DNA of 64,000 nucleotides, from assembly GCA_033782935.1 (NCBI GenBank), contig JAWQEG010000166.1, positions 648,001-712,000 on the forward strand. The letters are read 5' to 3'. A program made the position numbers and the translations under genes. Shown here one piece after another: positions 1-13,145 of the stretch. The stretch is from Petrolisthes cinctipes. Its lineage: Eukaryota > Arthropoda > Malacostraca > Decapoda > Porcellanidae. The notes beneath the pieces were generated by a model. The model saw only the letters and a program-made list of their open reading frames with translations, was not told the origin of the DNA and did no database searches. The first letter of the stretch is position 1. The number at the start of each line of letters is the position of its first letter.

Positions 1-915
1 TATAGCACTGAGTAGGCATGTACAGATCGCTTCTGAGACACCAAAATATCGAATTTTCGGGTGTTTGGAGCCTGAATTTGAGATATAAACGGGTACAGAC
101 AATGCATGCACATATTTACTTTGGGCATCTAAAATATCGATTTTCAGCATGTTTTGGGCCTGTATTTTGAAAATACTCTAACACGGAGTAGGCATGTACA
201 GATCGCTTCTGGGACCCTAAAATATCGAATTTTCGGGTGTTTTGAGCCTGAATTTGAGATATAAACAGGTACAGAAGATGATTGCGCATATCGACTTTGG
301 ACACTTAAAATATCGATTTTTAGCATGTTTTGAGCCTATATTTTGAAAAAATTCTAGCATTGAGTAGGCATGTACAGATCGCTTCTGGGACTAAAAATAG
401 CGAAATTTCCGGTGTTTTGAGCCTGAATTTGGGATATAAACGGGTACAGAATAGGTATACACATATCGACTTTGGGCACCTTAAATATAGATTTTCAGCA
501 TGTTTCGGGCCTGTATATTGAAAATACTCTAACACAGAGAAGGTATGTATAGATCGCTTCTGGGACCCAAAAGTATCGAGTTTTCGGGTGTTTTGAGCCT
601 GAATTTGGGATATAAACGGGTACAGAAGATGAATACACATATCGACTTTGGGCACCTAAAATATCGATTTTGAGCATGTTTTGGTCCTGTATTTTAAAAA
701 ATACTCTAACACGGAGTAAGCATGTACAGATCGCTTCTGGTACCCAAAAATATCAAATTTTTGAGTGTTTTGAGCCTGAATTTGAGATATAAACGGGTAC
801 AGAAGATGCATGCACATATCGACTTTGGGAACCAAAATATCGATTTTTAGCATGTTTATGGCCTATATTTTCAAAATATCCTAGCACTAAGTAGGCATGT
901 ACAGATCGCTACTGG
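1..915 (+). repeat. Divergent monomers at the left edge
   Basis: About five monomers with scattered private changes, for example ctgagacaccaaaatatcg near 31-49 and actaaaaatagcgaaatttcc near 390-410. I found no long near-identical partner in the rest of the window, unlike almost every later segment. They may be an older, less homogenised part of the array or copies of a block lying further left. Confidence 0.55.
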
Positions 916-2115
916 GACCCAAAAATATCGAATTTTCGGGTGTTTTGAGGCTGAATTTGGGATATAAACGGGTACAGAAGATGCATACACATATTGACTT
1001 TGGCCACCTAAAATATCGATTTTCAACATGTTTTGGGCATGTATTATGAAAATACTCTAACAAGGAGTAAGCATGTACAGATTGCTTCTGGGACCCAAAA
1101 ATATCGAATTTTCAGGTGTTTTAAGCCTGAATTTGAGATATAAACGGGTACTGAAGATGAATGCACATATCGACTTTGGGAACCTAAAATATCAATTTTT
1201 AGCATGTTTTTAGCCTATATTTTGAAAATATTCTAGCACTGAGTAGGCATGTCTAGATCGCTTCTGGGAACCAAAAATATCGAATTTTCGGGTGTTTGAG
1301 CCTGAATTTGAGATATAAACGGGTACAGAAGATGCATGCACATATCGACATTGGGCACCAAAAATATCGATTTTTAGCATGTTTTGGGCCTATATTTTTA
1401 AAATATTCTAGTACTGAGTAGGCATGTACAGTTCGCTTATGGTACCCAAAAATATCGAATTTTCGAGTGATTTGAGCCTGAATTTGGGATAAAAACGGGT
1501 AATGAAGATGCATTCACATTTTGACTTTGGGCAGCTAAAATATCGAATTTCAGCATGTTTTTGGCCTGTAATTTGAAAATTCTCTAACACGGAGTAGGCA
1601 TGTACAGATCGCTTCTGGGACCCAAAAATATCGAACTTTCGGGTGTTTTGAGCCTGAATTTGAGATATAAACGGGTACAGAAGATGCATGCACATATCGA
1701 CTTTAGGCACCAAAAATATCGATTTTTAGCAAGTTTTGAGCCTATCTTCTAAAACATTCTAGCTTTGAGTAGGCATGTACAGATCGGGTCTGGGACCCCA
1801 AAATATTGTATTTTCTGGTGTTTTGAGCCTGAATTTGAGATATAAATAGGTACAGAAAATGCTTGCACATATCGACTTTGGACACCTAAAATATCGATTT
1901 TTAGCATGTTTTGAGCCTATATTTTGAAAACATTCTTCCACTGAGTAGGCATGTACATTTCGTTTCTGGGAACCAAAAATATTGAATTTTCGGGTGATTT
2001 GAGCCAGAAATTGAGATATAAACGGGTACTGAAGATACATGCACATATCGACTTTTTGCACCTAAAATATCGATTATGTGCATGCTTTGGGTCTGTATCT
2101 TGAAAACATTCTAGC
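916..2115 (+). repeat. Block D, copy 1 (~1.2 kb, 7 monomers)
   Basis: Matches 9008-10207 at a constant offset of 8,092 bp with only a few substitutions visible (for example gtaatttgaaaat at 1569 against gtaattagaaaat at 9661, and agcaagttttg at 1728 against agcatgttttg at 9820). Shared oddities include ttgaggct at about 946, gtcgcttatggtaccc-like changes near 1435, the aaaaacgggtaatgaag variant near 1492, and gatcgggtctggg near 1784. The left edge falls between about 910 and 930. The right edge is a crossover inside tctgtatcttgaaaacatt. Confidence 0.85.
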
Positions 2116-4350
2116 AAGGAGTAAGCATGTACAGATCGCTTCTGGGACCCAAAAATATCGAATTTTCGGGTGTTTTGAGCCTGAATTTGAGATATAAACG
2201 GGTACAGAAGATGCATGCACATATCGACTTTGGACACCTAAAATATCGAATTTTAGCATTGTTTTGAGCCTATATTTTGAAAACATTCTAGCACTGAGTA
2301 GGCATGTACAGATCGCTTCTGGGACTCAAAAATATTGAATTTTCGGGTGTCTTGTGCCTGAATTTGAGATATAAACGGGTACAGAAGATGCATGCACATA
2401 TCGACTTTTTGCACCTAAAATATCGAATTTGAGCATATTTTGGGCCTATATTTTGGAAATTTTCTAGCACTGAGTAGGCATGTACAGATCGCTTCTGAGA
2501 CCCAAAAATATCGGATTTTCGGGTGTTTTGAGTCTGAATTTAAGATATAAACGGGTACAGAAAATGCATGCTTATATCGACTTTTTGCACCAAAAATATC
2601 GATTTTCAGAATGTTTTGGTTCTGTATCTTGAAAACATTCTAGCAAGGAGTAGGCATGTACAGATTGCTTCTGGGACCCAAAAATATCGAATTTTCGGGT
2701 GTTTTGAGCCTGAATTTGGGATAGAAACGGGTACATAAGATACATACACATAATGACTTTGGGCACCTAAAACATCGATTTTTAGAATGTTTTAAACCTA
2801 TTTTCTGAAAATATTCTCGTACTGAGTAGGCATGTACAGATCGTTTCTGGGACCCAAAAATATTGAATTTTTGGGTGTTTTGAGTCTGAATTTGAGATAT
2901 AAACGGGTACTTAAGATTCATGCACATATCGACTTTTTGAACCTAAAATATCGATTATGTGCATGTTTTGGGTCTGTATCTTGAAAACATTCTAGAAAGG
3001 AGTAGGCATGTTCAGATCGCTACTGGGACCCAAAAATATCGAATTTTCGGGTGTTTTGAGTTTGAATTTGGGATATAAATGGGTACAGAGATTACTTGCA
3101 CATATCGACTTTGGGCACCCAAAATATCGATTTCTAGCATATTTTCGGCCTATATTTTGAAAATATTCTAGCACTTTGTAGGCATGTACAGATCGCTTCT
3201 GGGACCCAAAAATATAGAATTTTCGGGTGTTTTGAGCCTGAGTTTGGGATATATACGGGTACAGAAGTAAAATGCACATATTGACTTTGGGCACCTAAAA
3301 TATCGAATTTCAGCATGTTTTGGGCCTGTATTATGAAAATACTCTAACACGGAGTAGGCATGTACAGATCGCTTCTGGGACCCAAAAATATCGAATTTTC
3401 GGGAGTTTTGAGCCTGAATTCGAGATATAAACGGGTTCAGAAGATGCATGCACATATAGACTTTGGACACCTAAAATATCGATTTTTAGCATGTTTTGAG
3501 CCTATATTTTGAAAACATTCTAGCACTGAGTAGGCATGTACAGATCGCTTCTGGGACTCAAAAATATTGAATTGTCGGGTGTCTTGTGCCTGAATTTGAG
3601 ATATAAACGGGTACAGAAGATGCATGCACATATCGACTTTTTGCACCTAAAATATCGATTTTGAGCATGTTTTGGGCCTATATTTAAGAAATGTTCTAGC
3701 ACTGAGTAGGCATGTACAGATCGCTTCTGGGACCGAAAAATATCGGATTTTCAGGTGTTTTGAGCCTGAGTTTGGGATATAAACGGGTAAAGAAGATGCA
3801 TACACATATTGACTTTGGGCACCTAAAATATCGAATTTCAGAATGTTTTAGGCCTGTATTTAGAAAATACTCTAACATGGAGTAGGCATGTACAGATCGC
3901 TTCTGGGACCCAAAAATAGAGAATATTCGGGTGTTTTGAGCCTGAATTAGAGATATAAACGGGTACAGAAGATGCATGCACATATTGACTTTGGGCACCT
4001 AAAATATCGATTTTTAGAATGTTTTGGGCCTATATTTTGAAAACATTCTAGAAGTGAGTAGGCATGTACAGATCGCTTCTGAGACTTAAAAATATTGAAC
4101 TTTCTGGTGTTTTGTGCCTGAATTTGAGATATAAACGGGTACAAAAGATGCATGCACATATCGACTTTTTGCACCTAAAATATCGAATTTGAGCATGTTT
4201 TGGGCCTATATTATGGAAATTTTCTAGCACTGAGTAGGCATGTACAGATCGCTTCCGGGACCCCAAAATAAAGAATTTTCGGGTGTTTTGAGCCTGAATT
4301 TGGGATATATACGGGTACAGAAGATGCATACATATATTGACTTTGGGCAC
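2116..4350 (+). repeat. Mosaic region, source blocks of 10.2-12.6 kb
   Basis: Monomers of several classes whose segments recur out of order to the right: 2990-3640 matches 10201-10860 (offset 7,211), 2430-3190 matches 10870-11630 (offset 8,443), 3696-3998 matches 11611-11913 (offset 7,915), and 4048-4350 matches 12315-12617 (offset 8,267). A useful tracer is the monomer with attacttgcacatatcgac and gcatattttcggcct (3092-3155), present once here and twice in the right-hand region. Confidence 0.75.
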
Positions 4351-5800
4351 CTAAAATATCGATTTTCAGCATGTTTTGGGACTGTATTTTGAAAATACTC
4401 TAACACGGAGTAGGCATGTACAGATCGCCTCTGGGACCAAAAAATATCGAATTTTTGGGTGTTTAGAGCCTGAATTTAAGATATAAACGGGTAAAGAAGA
4501 TGCCTGCTTATATCGACTTTTTGCACAAAAAATATCGATTTTCAGAATATTTTGAGTCTGTATCTTGAAAACATTCTAGCAAGGAGTAGGCATGTACAGA
4601 TTCCTTCTGCTACCTAAAAATATAGGATTTTCGGGTGTTTTGAGCCTGAATTTGGGATATAAACGGGTACAGAAGATGCATGCACATATCGACTTTGGGC
4701 ACCAAAAATATCGATTTTTAGAATGCTTTGGGCCTATATTTTGAAGATATTCTAGCACTGAGTAGGCACGTACAGATCGTTTCTGGGACTCAAAAATATT
4801 GAACTTTCGGGTGTTTTGAGCCTGAATATGAGATATAAACGGGTACAGAAGATGCTTACACATATTGACTTTGGGCACCTAAAATATCGAATTTTAGCAT
4901 GTTTTGGGCCTGTATTTTGAAAATACTCTAACAGGAAGTAGGCATGTACAGATCGCTTCTGGGACCCAAAAATATCGGATTTTCTGGTGTTTTGAGCCTG
5001 AGTTTGGGATATAAACGGGTAAAGCAGATGCATACACATATTGACTTTAGGCACCTAATATATCAAATTTTAGCATGTTTTAGGCCTGTATATTGAAAAT
5101 ACTCTAAAACGGAGTAGGCATGTACAGATCGTTTCTGGGACCCAAAAATATCGAATTTTCGGGTGTTTTGAGCCTGAATTTGAGATATAAACGGGTACAG
5201 AAGATGCATGCACATATTGACTTTGGGCACCTAAAATATCGAATTTCAGCATGTTTTGGGCTTGTATTTTGAAAACACTCTAACACGGAGTAGGCATGTA
5301 CAGATCGCTTATGGGACCCAAAAATATCGGATTTTCGGGTGTTTTGAGCCTGAATTTAAGATATAAACGGGTATAGAAGATGCATGCTTATATCGACTTT
5401 TTGCACCAAAAATATCAATTTTCAGAATGTTTTGGGTCTGTATCTTGAAAACATTCTAGCAAGGAGTAGACATGTCTAGATTGCTTCTGTGACCGAAAAA
5501 TATAGAATTTTCGGGTGTTTTGAGCCTGAATTTGGGATATAAACGGGTATAGAAGATGCATATACATATTGACTTTAGGCACCTAAAATATCGATTTTTA
5601 GCATGTTTTGCGAATTACTTTTTAAAAATATTCTAGCACTGAGTAGGCATGTACAGATCGCTTCTGGGACCCAAAAATATCGAATTTTCGGGTGTCTTGA
5701 GCCTGAATTTGGGATATAAACGGGTACAGAAGATGCATACATATATTGACTTTGGGCACCTAAAATATCGAATTTCAGCATGTTTTGAGCCTGTATTTTG
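4351..5800 (+). repeat. Module S, copy 1
   Basis: Matches 13146-14595 at a constant offset of 8,795 bp (50 monomers) and, in part, 32.3-33.3 kb and 39.9-40.9 kb. Tracers are gcacgtacagatcgtttc (about 4767), caggaagtaggc (about 4932), the cctaatatatcaaattt variant (about 5052) and the class U end tttgcgaattactttttaaa (about 5608). The class U monomer is 1 bp longer than its neighbours in this stretch. Confidence 0.82.
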
Positions 5801-8800
5801 AAAATACACTAACAGGGAGTAGGCATGTACAGATCGCTTCTAGGACCCAAAAATATCGAATTTTCGGGTGTTTTGAGCCTGAATTCGAGATATAAACGGG
5901 TACAGAAGATGCATGCACATATCGACTTTGGACACCTAAAATATCGATTTTTAGCGTGTTTTGAGCCTATATTTTGAAAACATTCTAGAACTGAGTAGGC
6001 ATGTACAGATCGCTTCTGGGACTCAAAAATATTAAATTTTCGGGTGTTTTGTGCCTGAATTTGAGATATAAACGGGTACAGAAGATGATTAACATATCGA
6101 CTTTTTGCACCTAAAATATCGATTTTGAGCATGTTTTGGGCCTATATTTTTTAAATTTTCTAGCACTGAGTAGGCATGTACAGATCGCTTCTGGGACCCA
6201 AAAATATCGGATTTTCGGGTGTTTTGAGCCTGAGTTTGGGATATAAACGGGTACAGAAGATGCATGCATATATTGACTTTGGGCACCTAAAATATCGAAT
6301 TTCAGCATGTTTTGGGACTGTATATTGAAAATACTCTAACACGGAGTAGGCATGTACAGATCGCCTCTGAGACAAAAAAATATCGAATTTTTTGTGTTTA
6401 GAGCCTGAATTTGAGATATAAACGGGTACAGAAGATGCATGCACATATCGACTTTGGGCACCAAAAATATCGATTTTTAGCATGCTTTGGGCCTATATTT
6501 TGAAGATATTCTAGCATTAAGTAGGTATGTACAGATCGCTTCTGAGAACCAAGAATATCGAATTTTCGAGTGTTTTGAACCTGAATTTGAGATATAAACG
6601 GGTACAGAAGATGCATGCACATATCGACGTTTTGCACCTAAAATATCGATTTTGAGCATGTTTAGGGTCTGCATCTTAAAAACATTCTAGCAAGGAGTAG
6701 GCATGTACAGATCGCTTCTGGGACCCAAAAATATCGAAGTATCGGGTGTTTTGAGCCTGAATATGAGATATAAACGGGTATAGAAGATGCATATACATAT
6801 TGACTTTAGGCACCTAAAATATCGATTTTTAGCATGTTTTGCGAATTACTTTTTAAAAACATTTTAGCAAGGAGTAGGCATGTACAGATTGCTTCTGGGA
6901 CCTAAAAATATAGAATTTTCAGGTGTTTTGAGCCTGAATTTGGGATATAAACGGGTACAAAAGATACATACACATATTGACTTTCGGCACCTAAAATATC
7001 GATTTTTAGCATGTTTTTGGCCTATATTTTGAAAATATTCTAGCACTGAGTAGGCATGTACAGATCGCTTCTGGGACCAAGAAATATCGAATTTTCGGGT
7101 GTTTTGAGCCTGAATTCGAGATATAAACGGGTACAGAAAATGCATGCACATATCGACTTTGGACACCTAAAATATCGATTTTTAGCATGTTTTGAGCCCT
7201 TATTTTGAAAACATTCCAGAACTGAGTAGGCATGTACAGATCGCTTTTGGGACTCAAAAATATTAAATTTTCGGGTGTTTTGTGCCTGAATTTGAGATAT
7301 AAACGGGTACAGAAGATGATTAACATATCGACTTTTTGCACCTAAAATATCGATTTTGAGCATGTTTTGGGCCTATATTTTTTAAATTTTCTAGCACTGA
7401 GTAGGCATGTACAGATCGCTTCTGGGACCCAAAAATATCGGATTTTCGGGTGTTTTGAGCCTGAGTTTGGGATATAAACGGGTACAGAAGATGCATACAT
7501 ATACTGACTTTGGGCACCTAAAATATCGAATTTCAGCATGTTTTGGGACTGTATATTAAAAATACTCTAACACGGAGTAGGCATGTACAGATCGCCTCTG
7601 AGACCAAAAAATATCGAATTTTTTGTGTTTAGAGCCTGAATTTGAGATATAAACGGGTACAGAAGATGCATGCACATATCGACTTTGGGCACCAAAAATA
7701 TCGATTTTTAGCATGCTTTGGGCCTATATTTTGAAGATATTCTAGCATTAAGTAGGTATGTACAGATCGCTTCTGGGACCCAAAAATATCGAATTTTCGG
7801 GTGTCTTGAGCCTTAATTTGGGATATAAACGGGTACATAAGATGCATACATATATTGACTTTGGGCACCTAAAATATCGAATTTCAGCATGTTTTGAGCC
7901 TGTATTTTGAAAATACTCTAACAGGGAGTAGGCATGTACAGATCGCTTCTGGGACCAAGAAATATCGAATTTTCGGGTGTTTAGAGCCTGAATTTGAGAT
8001 ATAAACGGGTACAGAAGATGCATGCACATATCGACTTTGGGCACCAAAAATATCGATTTTTAGCATGCTTTGGGCCTATATTTTGAAGATATTCTAGCAT
8101 TAAGTAGGTATGTACAGATCGCTTCTTGGACCCAAGAATATCGAATTTTTGAGTGTTTTGAACCTGAATTTGAGATATAAACGGGTACAGAAGATGCATA
8201 CACTTATTGACTTTGGGCACCTAAAATATTGAATTTCAGCATGTTTTGGGCCTGTATTTTGAAAATACTCTAGCACGGAGTAGGCATGTACAGATTGCTT
8301 CTGGGACCCAAAAAAAGAGAATATTCGGGTGTTTTGAGCCTGAATTTGGGATAGAAACGGGTACAGAAGATACATACACATATTGACTTTGGGCACCTAA
8401 AATATCGATTTTTAGCATGTTTTGGGCCTATATTTTGAAAATATTCTAGCACTGAGTAGGCACGTACATGTCGCTTCTGGGACTCAAAAATATTGAACTT
8501 TCTGGTGTTTTGTGCCTGAATTTGAGATATAAACGGGTACAAAAGATGCATGCACATATCGACTTTTTGCACCTAAAATATCGATTTTGAGCATGTTTTG
8601 GGCCTATATTTTGGAAATTTTCTAGCACTGAGTAGGCATGTACAGATCGCTTCTGGGACCCAAAAATATCGGATTTTCGGGTGTTTTGAGCCTGAGTTTG
8701 GGATATAAACGGGTACAGAAGATGCATACATATATTGACTTTGGGCACCTAAAATATCGAAATTCAACATGTTTTGGGACTGTATATTAAAAATACTCTA

Positions 8801-9007
8801 ACACGGAGTAGGCATGTACAGATCGCCTCTGAGACCAAAAAATATCAAATTTTTTGTGTTTAGAGCCTGAATTTGAGATATAAACGGGCACAGAAGATGC
8901 ATGCACATATCGACTTTGGGCACCAAAAATATCGATTTTTAGCATGCTTTGGGCCTATATTTTGAAGATATTCTAGCATTAAGTAGGTATGTACAGATCG
9001 CTTCTGG
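5801..9007 (+). repeat. 7-mer HOR, period ~1,231 bp, about 2.6 copies
   Basis: Class W, X, Y monomers at 6111-6660 recur at 7342-7870 and 8573-9000, each step 1,231 bp (seven monomers). Copy 1 runs V-W-X-Y-Z-U-C. Copy 2 replaces Z-U-C by an X-Y-X-C run, so the copies share a core but have exchanged monomers. Shared marks are gatgattaacatatcgac (6087, 7317), atttttgtgtttagagcc and the class Y end. The last copy is cut by the start of the block D duplicate near 9007. Confidence 0.78.
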
Positions 9008-10207
9008 GACCCAAGAATATCGAATTTTCGGGTGTTTTGAGGCTAAATTTGGGATATAAACGGGTACAGAAGATGCATACACATATTGACTTTGGCCACC
9101 TAAAATATCGATTTTCAACATGTTTTGGGCATGTATTATGAAAATACTCTAACAAGGAGTAAGCATGTACAGATTGCTTCTGGGACCCAAAAATATCGAA
9201 TGTTCAGGTGTTTTAAGCCTGAATTTGAGATATAAACGGGTACTGAAGATGAATGCACATATCGACTTTGGGAACCTAAAATATCAATTTTTAGCATGTT
9301 TTTAGCCTATATTTTGAAAATATTCTAGCACTGAGTAGGCATGTCTAGATCGCTTCTGGGAACCAAAAATATCGAATTTTCGGGTGTTTGAGCCTGAATT
9401 TGAGATATAAACGGGTACAGAAGATGCATGCACATATCGACATTGGGCACCAAAAATATCGATTTTTAGCATGTTTTGGGCCTATATTTTTAAAATATTC
9501 TAGTACTGAGTAGGCATGTACAGTTCGCTTATGGTACCCAAAAATATCGAATTTTCGAGTGATTTGAGCCTGAATTTGGGATAAAAACGGGTAATGAAGA
9601 TGCATTCACATTTTGACTTTGGGCAGCTAAAATATCGAATTTCAGCATGTTTTTGGCCTGTAATTAGAAAATTCTCTAACACGGAGTAGGCATGTACAGA
9701 TCGCTTCTGGGACCCAAAAATATCGAACTTTCGGGTGTTTTGAGCCTGAATTTGAGATATAAACGGGTACAGAAGATGCATGCACATATCGACTTTAGGC
9801 ACCAAAAATATCGATTTTTAGCATGTTTTGAGCCTATCTTCTAAAACATTCTAGCTTTGAGTAGGCATGTACAGATCGGGTCTGGGACCCCAAAATATTG
9901 TATTTTCTGGTGTTTTGAGCCTGAATTTGAGATATAAATAGGTACAGAAAATGCTTGCACATATCGACTTTGGACACCTAAAATATCGATTTTTAGCATG
10001 TTTTGAGCCTATATTTTGAAAACATTCTTCCACTGAGTAGGCATGTACATTTCGTTTCTGGGAACCAAAAATATTGAATTTTCGGGTGATTTGAGCCAGA
10101 AATTGAGATATAAACGGGTACTGAAGATACATGCACATATCGACTTTTTGCACCTAAAATATCGATTATGTGCATGCTTTGGGTCTGTATCTTGAAAACA
10201 TTCTAGA
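9008..10207 (+). repeat. Block D, copy 2
   Basis: Near-identical to 916-2115 at an offset of 8,092 bp (46 monomers). The right end is a clean hybrid: gtgcatgctttggg at about 10170 matches copy 1 at about 2078, but ctagaaaggagtaggcatgt at about 10203 matches 2992. A crossover within the intervening 30 bases therefore removed five monomers (881 bp) relative to 2.1-3.0 kb. Confidence 0.85.
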
Positions 10208-13145
10208 AAGGAGTAGGCATGTTCAGATCGCTACTGGGACCCAAAAATATCGAATTTTCGGGTGTTTTGAGTTTGAATTTGGGATATAAATGGGTACAGA
10301 GATTACTTGCACATATCGACTTTGGGCACCCAAAATATCGATTTCTAGCATATTTTCGGCCTATATTTTGAAAATATTCTAGCACTGAGTAGGCATGTAC
10401 AGATCGCTTCTGGGACCCAAAAATATAGAATTTTCGGGTGTTTTGAGCCTGAGTTTGGGATATATACGGGTACAGAAGTAAAATGCACATATTGACTTTG
10501 GGCACCTAAAATATCAAATTTCAGCATGTTTTGGGCCTGTATTATGAAAATACTCTAACACGGAGTAGGCATGTACAGATCGCTTCTGGGACCCAAAAAT
10601 ATCGAATTTTCGGGAGTTTTGAGCCTGAATTCTAGATATAAACGGGTCCAGAAGATGCATGCACATATAGACTTTGGACACCTAAAATATCGATTTTTAG
10701 CATGTTTTGAGCCTATATTTTGAAAACATTCTAGCACTGAGTAGGCATGTACAGATCGCTTCTGGGACTCAAAAATATTGAATTGTCGGGTGTCTTGTGC
10801 CTGAATTTGAGATATAAACGGGTACAGAAGATGCATGCACATATCGACTTTTTGCACCTAAAATATCGATTTTGAGCATGTTTTGGGCCTATATTTTGGA
10901 ATTTTGCTAGCAGTGACTAGGCATGTACAGATCGCTTCTGGGACCCAAAAATATCGGATTTTCGGGTGTTTTGAGTCTGAATTTAAGATACAAACGGGTA
11001 CAGAAGATGCATGGTTATATCGACTTTTTGCACCAAAAATATCGATTTTGAGAATGTTTTGGGTCTGTATCTTGAAAACATTCTAGCAAGGAGTAGGCAT
11101 GTACAGATTGCTTCTGGGACCCAAAAATATCGAATTTTCGGGTGTTTTGAGCCTGAATTTGGGATATAAACGGGTACAGTAGATACATACACATATTGAC
11201 TTTGGGCACCTAAAACATCGATTTTTAGCATGTTTTAAACCTTTTTTCTGAAAACATTCTCGTACTGAGTAGGCATGTACAGATCGTTTCTGGGACCCAA
11301 AAATATTGAATTTTTGGGTGTTTTGAGTCTGAATTTGAGATATAAACGGGTACTTACGATTCATGCACATATCGACTTTTTGCACCTAAAATATCGATTA
11401 AGTGCATGTTTTGGGTCTGTATCTTGAAAACATTCTAGCAAGGAGTAGGCATGTACAGATCGCTTCTGGGACCCAAAAATATCGAATTTTCGTGTGTTTT
11501 GAGCTTGAATTTGGGATATAAATGGGTACAGAAATTACTTGCACATATCGACATTGGGCACCCAAAATATCGATTTCTAGCATATTTTCGGCCTATATTT
11601 TGAAAATATTCTAGCACTGAGTAGGCATGTACAGATCGCTTCTGGGACCGAAAAATATCGGATTTTCAGGTGTTTTGAGCCTGAGTTTGGGATATAAACG
11701 GGTAAAGAAGATGCATACGCATATTGACTTTGGGCACCTAAAATATCGAATTTCAGAATGTTTTAGGCCTGTATTTAGAAAATACTCTAACATGGAGTAG
11801 GCATGTACAGATCGCTTCTGGGACCCAAAAATAGAGAATATTCGGGTGTTTTGAGCCTGAATTAGAGATATAAACGGGTACAGAAGATGCATGCACATAT
11901 TGACTTTGGGCACCTAAAATATCGAATTTCAGCATGTTTTGGGCCTGTATTTTGAAAAACTCTAACACGGACTAGGCACATACAGATCGCTTCTGGGACC
12001 CAAAAATGTCGAATTTTCGGGTGTTTTGAGCCTGAATTTGAGATATAAACGGGTACAGATGATGCATGCACATATCGACTTTGGACACCTAAAATATCGA
12101 TTTTCAGCATTGTTTTGAGCCTATATTTTGAAAACATTCTAGCAGTGAGTAGGCATGTACAGATTGCTTCTGGGACTCAAAAATATTGAATTTTCGTGTG
12201 TCTTGTGCCTGAATTTGAAATATAAACGGGTACAGAAGATACATACACATATTGACTTTGGGCACCTAAAATATCGATTTTTAGCATGTTTTGGGCCTAT
12301 ATTTTGAAAACATTCTAGAAGTGAGTAGGCATGTACAGATCGCTTCTGGGACTTAAAAATATTGAACTTTCTGGTGTTTTGTGCCTGAATTTAAGATATA
12401 AACGGGTACAAAAGATGCATGCACATATCGACTTTTTGCACCTAAAATATCGAATTTGAGCATGTTTTCGGCCTATATTATGGAAATTTTCTAGCACTGA
12501 GTAGGCATGTACAGATCGCTTCCGGGACCCCAAAATATAGAATTTTCGGGTGTTTTGAGCCTGTGTTTGGGATATAAACGCGTAAAGAAGATGCATGCAC
12601 ATGTTGACTTTGGTCACCTAAAATATCGAATTTCAGCATGTTTTGGGCCTGTATTTTGAAAATATTCTAACAGGGAGAATAAATGTACAGATCGCTTCTG
12701 GGACCCAAAAATATCGAATTTTCGGGTGTTTTGAGCCTGAATTTGGGATATAAACGGGTACAGAAGAAGCATACATAAATTGACTTTGGGCACCTAAAAT
12801 ATCGATTTTGAGCATGTTTAGGGTCTTTTACTTGAAAACATTCTAGCAAGGAGTAGGCATGTACAGATTGCTTCTGGGACCCAAAAATATCGAAGTTTCG
12901 GGTGATTTAAGCCTGAATTTGGGATATAAACGGGCACAGAAGATGCATACACATATTGACTTTGGGCACCTAAAATATCGATTTTTAACATGTTTTGGGC
13001 CTATAGTTTGAAAATACTCTAACATTGAGTAGGCATGTACAGATCGCTTCTGGGACCCAAAAATATCGAATTTTCGGGTATTTTGAGCCTGAATTTGGGA
13101 TATATAGGGGTACAGAAGATGCATACATATATTGACTTTGGGCAC
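10208..13145 (+). repeat. Reordered copies of 2.4-4.35 kb blocks
   Basis: Segments of the left mosaic appear in the order 2990-3640, then 2430-3190, then 3696-4000, then 4048-4350, separated by whole-monomer insertions. The tracer monomer with acttgcacatatcgac and gcatattttcgg occurs at about 10307 and about 11540, 1,232 bp (seven monomers) apart, showing a local 7-mer duplication absent from the left copy. 12.6-13.15 kb contains monomers without a close partner, for example cagggagaataaatgtacag at 12671. Confidence 0.72.

Noticed and set aside
5601..5640. Class U end (gcgaattactttttaaa) as a mobile-element insertion
   Set aside because: It replaces the normal end of the monomer with almost no change in length (about 1 bp longer) and has no inverted repeats or target duplication. 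It is a diverged monomer variant.
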